Of a stretch of DNA of 64,000 nucleotides, positions 54,780-64,000 are shown piece by piece. The stretch covers positions 119,193,135 to 119,257,134 of the forward strand of contig NC_080172.1 in NCBI RefSeq assembly GCF_950295315.1, given 5' to 3'. The position numbers were made by a program, and so were the translations under genes. How positions within the stretch are numbered: position 1 is the first letter of the stretch; each line of letters opens with the position of its first letter. The stretch is from Erinaceus europaeus. Taxonomy: Eukaryota; Chordata; Mammalia; Eulipotyphla; Erinaceidae. The notes below the pieces were generated by a model that was not told where the DNA came from, did not search any database, and was given only the letters and a program-made list of their open reading frames with translations.

Positions 54780-57700
54780 ACAGTCCCTTCACCTTTAGTC
54801 TGAGCTCTGGAATATGGGCACAGTGTCAGTCCCCTCTACAGCCCCTTCACCTTTAGTCTGAGCTCTAGAGTGTGGGCACAGTGTCACTGCCCTCTGACAG
54901 CCCCTTCAACTTTAGTCTGAGCTCTAGAATATGGGCACAGTGTCAGTCCCCTATGACAGCCCCTTCACCTTTAGTCTGATCTCTGGAGTGTGGGCACAGT
55001 GTCAGTACCCTCTGACAGCCTCTTCACCTTTAGTATGAGCTCTGGAGTGTGGGCACAGTGTCAGTCCCCTCTGACAGCCCCTTCACCTTTAGTCTGAGCT
55101 CTGGAGTGTGGGCACAGTGTCAGTCCCCTCTGACAGCCCCTTCACCTTTAGTCTGAGCTCTGGAGTGTGGGCACAGTGTCAATGCCCTCTGACAGACCCT
55201 TCACCTTTAGTCTGAGCTCTGGAGTGTGGGCAAAGTGTCACTGCCCCTCTGACAGCCCCTTCACCTTTAGTCTGAACTCTGGATTGGGGGCACAGCATCA
55301 GTGCCCCTCTGACAGCCCCTTCACCTTTAGTCTGAGCTCTGGAGTGTGGGCACAGCGTCAGTGCCCTCTGACATTCCCTTCACCTTTAGTCTGAGCTCTG
55401 GAATATGGGCACAGTGTCAGTCCCCTCTGACAGCCCCTTCACCTTTAGTCTGAGCTCTGGAGTGTGGGCACAGCGTCAGTGCCCTCTGACAGTCCCTTCA
55501 CCTTTAGTCTGAGCTCTGGAATATGGGCACAGTGTCACTGCCCCTCTGAATGCCCCTTCACCTTTAGTCTGAGCTCTGGAGTGTGGGCACAGTGTCACTG
55601 CCACTCTGACAGCCCCTTGACCTTTACTCTGAGCTCTGGAGTGTGGGCACAGTGTCACTGCCCTCTAACAGCCCCTTCACCTTTAGTCTGAGCTCTGGAG
55701 TGTGGGCACAGTGTCACTGCCCTCTGACAGCCCCTTCACCTTTAGTCTGAGCTCTGGAGTGTGGGCACAGTGTGAGTCCCCTCTGACACCCCTTCAGCTT
55801 TAGTCAGAGCTCTGGAGTGTGGGAACAGCGTCAGTGCCCTCTGACCGCCCCTTCACCTTTAGTCTGAGCTCTGGAGTGTGGGCACAGTGTCACTGCCCCT
55901 CTGACAGCCCCTTCACCTTTAGTCTGAGCTCTGGAGTGTGGGCACAGTGTCAGTCCCGTCTGACAGCCCCTTCACCTTTAGTATTAGCTCTGGAGTATGG
56001 GCACAGTATCAGTCCCCTCTGACAACCCTTCAACTTTAGTCTAAGCTCTGGAGTGTGGGCACAATGTCACTGCCCTCTGACAGCCCCTTCACCTTTAGTC
56101 TGAGCTCTGGAGTGTGGGCACAGTGTCACTGCCCCTCTGACAGCCCCTTCACCTTTATTCTGAGCACTGGAGTGTGGGCACAGTGTCACTGCCCTCTGAC
56201 AGCCCCTTCACCTTTAGTCTGAGCTCTGGAATATGGGCACAGTGTCAGTCCCCTCCGACAGCCCCTTCACCTTTAGTCTGAGCTCTGGAGTGTGGGTACA
56301 GTGTCACTGCCCTCTGACAGCCCCTTCACCTTTAGTCTGAGCTCTGGAATATGGGCACAGTGTCATTCCCCTCTGACAGCCTCTTCACCTTTAGTCGAGC
56401 TCTGGAGTGTGGGCACAGCGTCAGTGCCCTCTGACAGCGCCTTCACCTTTAGTCTGAGCTCTGGAGTGTGGGCACAATGTCACTGCCCTCTGACAGCCCC
56501 TTCACCTTTAGTCTGAGCTCTGGAGTGTGGGCACAGTGTCACTGCCCCTCTGACAGCCCCTTCACCTTTATTCTGAGCACTGGAGTGTGGGCACAGTGTC
56601 ACTGCCCTCTGACAGCCCCTTCACCTTTAGTCTGAGCTCTGGAATATGGGCACAGTGTCAGTCCCCTCCGACAGCCCCTTCACCTTTAGTCTGAGCTCTG
56701 GAGTGTGGGTACAGTGTCACTGCCCTCTGACAGCCCCTTCACCTTTAGTCTGAGCTCTGGAATATGGGCACAGTGTCATTCCCCTCTGACAGCCTCTTCA
56801 CCTTTAGTCGAGCTCTGGAGTGTGGGCACAGCGTCAGTGCCCTCTGACAGCGCCTTCACCTTTAGTCTGAGCTCTGGAGTGTGGGCACAGTGTCACTGTC
56901 CTCTGACAGCCCCTTCACCTTTAGTCTGAGCTCAGGAGTGTGGGCACAGTGTCAGTGCCCCTCTGACAGCCCTTCACCTTTAGTCTGAGCTCTGGAGTGT
57001 GGGCACAGTGTCAGTGCCCTCTGACAGCCCCTTCACCTTTAGTCTGAGCTCTGGAGTGGGGGCACAGTGTCAGTGCCCCTCTGACAGCCCCTTCACCTTT
57101 AGTCTGAGCTCTGGAATGTGGGCACTGTGTCAGTGCCCCACTGACAGCCCCTTCACCTTTAGTCTGAGCTCTGGAGTGTGGGCACAATGTCCGACCCCTC
57201 TGCCAGCCCCTTCACCTTTAGTCTGAGCTCTGTAGTGTGGGCACAGCGTCAGTGCCCTCTGACAGCCCCTTCACCTTTAGTCTGAGCTCTAGAGTGTGGG
57301 CACAGTGTCACCGCCCTCTAACAGCCCCTTCACCTTTAGTCTGAGCTCTGGAGTGTGGGCACAGTGTCAGTGCCCTCTGACAGCCCCTTCACCTTTAGTC
57401 TGAGCTCTGGAGTTTGGGCACAGTGTCACTGCCCCTCTGACAGCCCCTTCACCTTTAGTCTGAGCTCTGGAGTGTGGGCACAGCGTCAGTCCCCTCTGAC
57501 AGCCCCTTCACCTTTATTCTGAGCTCTGGAGTGTGGGCACAGTGTCAGTGTCTTCTGACAGCCCCTTCACCTTTAGTCTGAGCTCTGGAGTGTGGGCACA
57601 GTGTCATTGCCCCTCTGACAGCTCCTTCACCTTATGTCTGAGCTCTGGAGTGTGGGCACAGTGTCAGTCCCCTCTGACAGCCCCTTCACCTGTAGTCTGA

Positions 57701-59530
57701 GCTCTGGAGTGTGGGCACAGCGTCAGTGCCCTCTGACAGCCCCTTCACCTTTAGTCTGAGCTCTGGCGTGTGGGCACAGCGTCAGTGCCCTCTGACAGCC
57801 CCTTCACCTTTAGTCTGAGCTCTGGAGTGTGGGTACAGTGTCAGTTCCCACTGACAGCTCCTTCACCTTTAGTCTGAGCTCTGGAGTGTGGGCACAGCGT
57901 CAGTGCTTCTGACAGCCCCTTCACCTTTAGTCTGAGCCCTGGAGTGTGTGCACAGTGTCAGTGCCCTCTGACAGCTCCTTCACCTTTAGTCTGAGCTCTG
58001 GAGTGTGGGCACAGCGTCAGTGCCCTCTGACAGCCCCTTCACCTTTAGTCTGAGCTCTGCAGTTTGGGCACAGTCAGTGCCCCTCTGACAGCCCCTTCAC
58101 CTTTAGTCTGAACTCTGGGTGTGGGCACAGTGTCAGTCCCCTCTGACAGCCCCTTCACCTTTAGTCTGAGCTCTGGAGTATGGGCACAGTGTCAGTGCCC
58201 CTCTGACAGTCCCTTCACCTTTAGTCTGAGCTCTGGAATATGGGCACAATGTCAGTCCCCTCTGACAGCCCCTTCACCTTTAGTCTGAGCTCTAGAGTGT
58301 GGGCACAGTGTCACTGCCCTCTGACAGCCCCTTCAACTTTAGTCTGAGCTCTAGAATATGGGCACAGTGTCAGTCCCCTATGACAGCCCCTTCACCTTTA
58401 GTCTGATCTCTGGAGTGTGGGCACAGTGTCAGTACCCTCTGACAGCCTCTTCACCTTTAGTATGAGCTCTGGAGTGTGGGCACAGTGTCAGTCCCCTCTG
58501 ACAGCCCCTTCACCTTTAGTCTGAGCTCTGGAGTGTGGGCACAGTGTCAGTCCCCTCTGACAGCCCCTTCACCTTTAGTCTGAGCTCTGGAGTGTGGGCA
58601 CAGTGTCAATGCCCTCTGACAGACCCTTCACCTTTAGTCTGAGCTCTGGAGTGTGGGCAAAGTGTCACTGCCCCTCTGACAGCCCCTTCACCTTTAGTCT
58701 GAACTCTGGATTGGGGGCACAGCATCAGTGCCCCTCTGACAGCCCCTTCACCTTTAGTCTGAGCTCTGGAGTGTGGGCACAGCGTCATTGCCCTCTGACA
58801 TTCCCTTCACCTTTAGTCTGAGCTCTGGAATATGGGCACAGTGTCAGTCCCCTCTGACAGCCCCTTCACCTTTAGTCTGAGCTCTGGAGTGTGGGCACAG
58901 CGTCAGTGCCCTCTGACAGTCCCTTCACCTTTAGTCTGAGCTCTGGAATATGGGCACAGTGTCACTGCCCCTCTGACTGCCCCTTCACCTTTAGTCTGAG
59001 CTCTGGAGTGTGGGCACAGTGTCACTGCCACTCTGACAGCCCCTTTACCTTTACTCTGAGCTCTGGTATGTGGGCACAGTGTCACTGCCCTCTGACAGCC
59101 CCTTCACCTTTAGTCTGAGCTCTGGAGTGTGGGCACAGTGTCACTGCCCTCTGACAGCCCCTTCACCTTTAGTCTGAGCTCTGGAGTGTGGGCACAGTGT
59201 GAGTCCCCTCTGACACCCCTTCAGCTTTAGTCAGAGCTCTGGAGTGTGGGAACAGCGTCAGTGCCCTCTGACCGCCCCTTCACCTTTAGTCTGAGCTCTG
59301 GAGTGTGGGCACAGTGTCACTGCCCCTCTGACAGCCCCTTCACCTTTAGTCTGAGCTCTGGAGTGTGGGCACAGTGTCAGTCCCGTCTGACAGCCCCTTC
59401 ACCTTTAGTATGAGCTCTGGAGTATGGGCACAGTATCAGTCCCCTCTGACAACCCTTCAACTTTAGTCTAAGCTCTGGAGTGTGGGCACAATGTCACTGC
59501 CCTCTGACAGCCCCTTCACCTTTAGTCTGA
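54780..59530. repeat. Higher-order duplication in the 60 bp array, offset 3427 bp
   Basis: The block 54780-56100 recurs at 58205-59530. Markers: GATCTCTGG at 54979/58406, TAGTATGAGCTC just after it, GGATTGGGGGCACAGCATC, and AGTCTAAGCTCTGG near 56038/59465. The left part recurs a third time near 60745-61110 (GATCTCTGG again, offset 2540). Confidence 0.75.
56056..56881. repeat. Tandem duplication of seven units in the 60 bp array, offset 413 bp
   Basis: The rare GTGTGGGTACAGTGTC and TAGTCGAGCTCTGG variants occur at 56290/56703 and 56393/56806. Both copies also share TTTATTCTGAGCACTGG. Confidence 0.85.
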
Positions 59531-61745
59531 GCTCTGGAGTGTGGTCACAGTGTCTGTCCCCTCTAACAGCTCCTTCACCTTTAGTCTGAGCTCTGGAGTG
59601 TGGGCACAGTGTCAGTGCCCTCTGACAGCCCCTTCACCTTTATTCGGAGCTCTGGAGTGTGGGCACAGCGTCAGTGCCCTCTGACAGCCCCTTCACCTTT
59701 AGTCTGAGCTCTGGAGTGTGGGCACAGTGTCACTGCCCCTCTGACAGCTCCTTCACCTTTATTCTGAGCACTGGAGTGTGGGCACAGTGTCACTGCCCTC
59801 TGACAGCCCCTTCACCTTTAGTCTGAGCTCTGGAATATGGGCACAGTGTCAGTCCCCTAAGACAGCCCCTTCACCTTTAGTCTGAGCTCTGGAGTGTGGG
59901 CACAGTGTCACTGCCCTCTGACAGCCCCTTCACCTTTAGTCTGAGCTCTGGAATATGGGCACAGTGTCATTCCCCTCTGACAGCCTCTTCACCTTTAGTC
60001 TGAGCTCTGGAGTGTGGGCACAGTGTCACTGTCCTCTGACAGCCCCTTCACCTTTAGTCTGAGCTCAGGAGTGTGGGCACAGTGTCAGTGCCCCTCTGAC
60101 AGCCCTTCACCTTTAGTCTGAGCTCTGGAGTGTGGGCACAGTGTCAGTGCCCTCTGACAGCCCCTTCACCTTTAGTCTGAGCTCTGGAATATGGGCACAG
60201 TGTCAGTCCCCTATGACAGCCCCTTCACCTTTAGTCTGAGCTCAGGAGTGTGGGCACAGTGTCAGTGCCCTCTGACAGCCCCTTCACCTTTAGTCTGAGC
60301 TCTGGAATATGGGCACAGTGTCAGTGCCCCTCTGACAGCCCCTTCACCTTTAGTCTGAGCTCTGGAGTGTGGGCACAGCGTCAGTGCTTCTGACAGCCCC
60401 TTCACCTTTAGTCTGAGCCCTGGAGTGTGTGCACAGTGTCAGTGCCCTCTGACAGCTCCTTCACCTTTAGTCTGAGCTCTGGAGTGTGGGCACAGCGTCA
60501 GTGCCCTCTGACAGCCCCTTCACCTTTAGTCTGAGCTCTGCAGTTTGGGCACAGTCAGTGCCCCTCTGACAGCCCCTTCACCTTTAGTCTGAACTCTTGG
60601 TGTGGGCACAGTGTCAGTCCCCTCTGACAGCCCCTTCACCTTTAGTCTGAGCTCTGGAGTATGGGCACAGTGTCAGTGCCCCTCTGACAGCCCCTTCACC
60701 TTTATTCTGAGCACTGGAGTGTGGGCACAGTGTCACTGCCCTCTGACAGTCCCTTCACCTTTAGTCTGAGCTCTGGAATATGGGCACAATGTCAGTCCCC
60801 TCTGACAGCCCCTTCACCTTTAGTCTGAGCTCTAGAGTGTGGGCACAGTGTCACTGCCCTCTGACAGCCCCTTCAACTTTAGTCTGAGCTCTAGAATATG
60901 GGCACAGTGTCAGTCCCCTATGACAGCCCCTTCACCTTTAGTCTGATCTCTGGAGTGTGGGCACAGTGTCAGTACCCTCTGACAGCCTCTTCACCTTTAG
61001 TATGAGCTCTGGAGTGTGGGCACAGTGTCAGTCCCCTCTGACAGCCCCTTCACCTTTAGTCTGAGCTCTGGAGTGTGGGCACAGTGTCAGTCCCCTCTGA
61101 CAGCCCCTTCACCTTTAGTCTGAGCCCTGGAGTGTGTGCACAGTGTCAGTGCCCTCTGACAGCTCCTTCACCTTTAGTCTGAGCTCTGGAGTGTGGGCAC
61201 AGCATCAGTGCCCTCTGACAGCCCCTTCACCTTTAGTCTGAGCTCTGCAGTTTGGGCACAGTCAGTGCCCCTCTGACAGCCCCTTCACCTTTAGTCTGAA
61301 CTCTGGGTGTGGGCACAGTGTCAGTCCCCTCTGACAGCTCCTTCACCTTTAGTCTGAGCTCTGGAGTATTGGCACAGTGTCACTGCCCTCTGACATCTCC
61401 TTCACCTTTAGTCTGAGCTCTGGAGTGTGGGCACAGCATCAGTCCCCTCTGACAGCTCCTTCACCTTTAGTCTGAGCTCTGGAATGTGGGCACAGTGTCA
61501 GTCCCCTCTGACAGCCCCTTCACCTTTAGTCTGAGCTCTGGAGTGTGGGCACAGCGTCAGTGCCCCACTGACAGCCCCTTCACCTTTAGTCTGAGCTCTG
61601 GAGTGTAGGCACAGTGTCAGTGCCCTCTGACAGCCCCTTCACCTTTAGTCTGAGCTCTGGGTGTGGGCACAGCGTCACTGCCTGTCTGAGAGCCCCTTCA
61701 CCTTTAGTCTGAGCTCTGGATTTTGGGCACAGTGTCACTGCCCTC

Positions 61746-61909
61746 TGACCCCTCCTTAGCCCACGAGGTCACACGGACGACAGTGCTTCACCTCCATTTC
61801 AGTGAACTGTTTATTTGGAATTAACCTCTGCATGGACTTGTGGATGTTTTTGGTCTTTTGACTATTAGAAGTAGATTCTGGCGACCAGGTGGTGCAGCGG
61901 CCCCAGCTA
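61746..61909. other. Unannotated right flank of the 60 bp array
   Basis: Nothing clear. GCGACCAGGTGGTGCAGCGG near 61880 is a possible SINE head remnant. Confidence 0.35.
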
Positions 61910-62645
61910 TAACACTTGAGGCAAAAACAGAACAAAAAATTCTCCCTATTTCACTAGCTCTATTCCTACCTTTGGCTTCCCCTTTATTAAACAGTTTGTT
62001 TTTTAATCTCATCACTTTTCAGCCACCAAGCTGCAGGTGCTGCTGCAATGACGCCATGCTGACCTCCCTGGACAGACGCCCTCACCCATGTGTCCTGGAG
62101 TCTCCCATCCCCAAAGCCCTGCCCCACTAGAGAAAGACAGAGACAGGCTTGGGTTATGGGTCCACCTGCCAACACCCATGTCCAATGGAGAAGCAACTAC
62201 AGAAGCCAGAACTCCCACCTTCTGCTCCCCATAAAGAATTTGGGTCCGTGGGCCTGGTGGTGATTCACTTGGTTGAGTGCACATGTGACAGTGCACAAGG
62301 ACCCAGGTTTGAGCCCCCAGTCCCTACCTGCAGGGGAAAGCTTTGCAAGTGGTGAAGCAGGGCTGCAGGTGCCTCTCTGTCTCCCTCCCTCTCTACCTCC
62401 ACCTTCCCTCTCAATTTCTGGCTGTCTGTATTCGATAAAGATGATTAAAATATGCATTTTAAAAAAGAAATTTGGCCCATGCTCCCAGAGGGATAAAGAA
62501 CAGGGAAGCTTCCAATGGAGGGGATGGTACACGGAGCTCTGATGGTGGGAACTGTGTGGAATTGTGCCCCTGTGATCTGACAGTCTTGTTCATCATGGTT
62601 AAATTACTAATTAAGTAAATACTATAGACGTTCTGTTGGTTGGGA
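61910..62645 (+). mobile_element. Interspersed repeat of unassigned class, split by a SINE
   Basis: The left part (61910-62244) includes CCACCAAGCTGCAGGTGCTG, TGTGTCCTGGAGTCTCCCAT and AAGCAACTACAGAAGCCAGA. The right part (62464-62645) includes CATGCTCCCAGAGGGATAAA and GTGGAATTGTGCCCCTGTGA, ending in an A/T-rich tail. The two parts read as one element across the SINE insertion. I recall this layout from hedgehog DNA, probably a LINE 3' region, but the class is not certain. Confidence 0.55.
62233..62475 (+). mobile_element. ~200 bp SINE nested in another repeat
   Basis: The body is about 62245-62463: GGCCTGGTGGTGATTCACTT head, GGTTTGAGCCCCC B box, TTTGCAAGTGGTGAAGCAGG middle and ATAAAGATGATTAAAATATG tail. 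Flanking AAAGAATTTGG (62233) and AAAGAAATTTGG (62464) look like a target-site duplication with one extra A. Confidence 0.9.
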
Positions 62646-63278
62646 AACAGCTGACCTGGTAGAGTGTGGGTGGTCCCACGAGCCCCTGACCACCACACCA
62701 TGGGAGCGTTCTGCACAGAGGCTTCACGGAGCAAAGGTACAGTGCTGTGGCATCTCCTCTCTGGAAAAAAGTCAGCTGGGAGCAGTGAAACCACACGGCA
62801 AAGGCCGTGTGCTAAAACAATCTTATTGTTGTTACTAAGCACAGGTCTTATGAATGAACATTTTCGTTTTTGTTAGTAAGTTCTGGGACTGCAGTGTGTG
62901 TGTCATGCGGTCGATGTCTGTCTGAATGTTTAAGAAACTGACTGACAGTCCCCAGAAGTAGTGATTGGTGACACTGACAGACCCTCCCTGCCCTTCAGCA
63001 TCTGGTCTGATGAGCTGTTTTTTATTAGCTTTTTGGTCCTACTAAGTGCGTGACATCCCAGCATGGTTTCAACTTGATTTCTCTCACGGAGGCAGCGAAA
63101 CGCCTTTTTGGTGAGTGTTTCCACTCGCAAGTGCTTGTTCAAGTCTCCCACTTTGCCCACTGGGCAGTCTTCAGTGATGAGAGTTCCTCGTGCTAAAACA
63201 TGTCCTTTATCAGATCTGTGACTGCCAGATGCTATCCTCATATCATGATCTGGCTTCTTTTAAATTGTCCTTTAAAGG
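62646..63278. other. Unannotated sequence
   Basis: About 630 bp of moderate AT content. A 103-codon minus-strand frame (62930-63241) was examined; I recognise no domain. It may be old repeat DNA. Confidence 0.4.
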
Positions 63279-63483
63279 ACAAAGTTCTGGAGGCTGGGCT
63301 GTAGCACACTTGGTTGAGCACACACATCACCAGGCACAAGGACCCAGGTTCAAGTCCCTAATCCCCACCTGCGAGGGAGAAGCTTCAAGAAGAGGGAAGC
63401 AGGGCTGCAGGTGACCCTCTCCCCACCCCCCCTTCTTCCCCTCTGGATTTCTCTCCTGTTAAGGAAAACAAGAACAAAGTTCT
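63279..63483 (+). mobile_element. ~200 bp SINE with 10 bp target-site duplication
   Basis: The body is 63289-63473: GGAGGCTGGGCTGTAGCACA head, GGTTCAAGTCCC B box and GAGGGAAGCAGGGCTGCAGG middle. The perfect duplication ACAAAGTTCT lies at 63279-63288 and 63474-63483. Confidence 0.95.
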
Positions 63484-63759
63484 TAATTTTTGTCTCGTTC
63501 AGTTCCTGGTCTCATTTAGTGGATATTAAAATTTAATGTCACAGTAATGTTTCTCCTAGTATTTCCCACACAGTCTCACGTCTACACTAACATCCAGGAC
63601 AGTCCGTGCTGAGCTCGTTTCCCGTGTGTTATACCGGGCACGGTGTTCTACACACCCTGTGCCAGGCTCACGTCTCCCCAGAGCACTTGGGGCTGTTTCC
63701 ACACCCACTGCATGGTGGACAGCAGGCTGAGTGTGGCACCGACAGAGTCTGTCCAGCTG
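63484..63759. other. Unannotated sequence
   Basis: No recognised gene or repeat. Confidence 0.4.
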
Positions 63760-63900
63760 CCTGGCTTCAGCTTTATCCAGAACCCTTTGCTAGTGAGAGA
63801 GAGATGCAGACCAGAGCACCGCTCTCCCCTGGTGTGGGGTTGAGGCCCCCCTGGTCTCGTGTGCAAGTTGTGCACTCTTCTGCTGAGCTATCTCTGTGCC
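63760..63900 (-). mobile_element. tRNA-derived SINE, third type
   Basis: The minus strand begins GGCACAGAGATAGCTCAGCA (A-box-like TAGCTCAGCAG), then AGAGTGCACAACTTGCACAC and a GGCCTCAACCCC B-box position, ending in CTCTCTCTCACTAGC. Related to the copy at 20968-21072 in lacking the GGTGAAGCAGG middle. Confidence 0.65.
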
Positions 63901-64000
63901 GTGAAGCCTTTTCAACAGTCCTGCTTGCTGGCCCTCCTGTCCCCTGGTCAAACCACTTCCAGCTGCCCCACTCTGTCCCTCCCGTCCCCAGACCTCATGC

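Larger units (their letters stand above)
51400..61745. repeat. Large minisatellite, 60 bp unit, ~174 copies
   Basis: Each unit reads AGTCTGAGCTCTGGAGTGTG, GGCACAGTGTCACTGCCCCT, CTGACAGCCCCTTCACCTTT. A 59 bp form with one C fewer (TGCCCTCTGACAG) is frequent, as are GGAATATGGGCAC and CAGTCCCCTCTG variants. Runs of 60 bp units keep a frame open with a 20-residue period; each 59 bp unit breaks it. No frame persists, so it is noncoding. Higher-order duplications are mapped separately. Confidence 0.97.

Noticed and set aside
51656..59118. Repeated 60-135-codon frames starting MGTVS or MGTAS in the 60 bp array
   Set aside because: All are the same 20-residue repeat, cut off at each 59 bp unit. Start codons recur only because the unit contains ATG in its GGAATATGG variant or an alternative start.
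788..61745. CRISPR-like arrays
   Set aside because: Repeats are directly contiguous with no unique spacers, and the genome is mammalian.
1..64000. MUL1 neighbours CAMK2N1 and FAM43B expected from human synteny
   Set aside because: I looked for CAMK2N1-like sequence downstream and a FAM43B-like single exon upstream and saw neither. They probably lie outside the window.

Overview
The window is vertebrate nuclear DNA with interrupted genes, no bacterial features, and many tRNA-derived SINEs with RNA polymerase III A/B boxes. The SINE types (a ~300 bp form with an ACAACAA-rich body and a GGCAACAAAAGGG tail, and a ~200 bp form ending in AATAAA-type tails) match my memory of hedgehog (Erinaceus) repeats. 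I therefore infer an erinaceid hedgehog; this rests on memory, not on a database search.

Only one protein gene is recognisable with confidence: MUL1 (mitochondrial E3 ubiquitin ligase 1, also MAPL/MULAN). It lies on the minus strand with four coding exons: 45454-45573, 41456-41543, 40990-41110 and 38473-39202. All splice sites are GT-AG, the phases agree, and the joined frame is 352 codons, the length of the human protein. A GC-rich, TATA-less promoter with a palindromic CRE lies just 5' of exon 1.

The rest is dominated by tandem repeats, roughly half of the window. From left to right: a ~14 kb array of 35 bp units (788-14796) with 4.4 kb higher-order copies; purine-rich DNA (14797-15285); a degenerate L1 with a SINE inserted in it (15945-20659); SINEs, simple repeats and a 200-N assembly gap (20660-25450); a CA-rich minisatellite (25455-26030); a 36 bp array (26811-28832); a probable solo LTR (30546-31030); mixed SINEs and a 62 bp minisatellite (31360-37853); MUL1 (38473-45573), with a 44 bp array and a 24 bp array in intron 1; a 39 bp array starting ~225 bp upstream of the MUL1 start codon (45798-50725); a 60 bp array of ~10 kb (51400-61745); and a final stretch of nested interspersed repeats.

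Most long open frames here arise because the repeat unit length is a multiple of three and lacks stops; they are not genes. The most interesting structure is MUL1 exon 1 enclosed between two arrays, with a third array of ten splice-acceptor-like units just upstream of exon 2. The very large 35 bp and 60 bp arrays carry higher-order duplications that can be mapped by eye.
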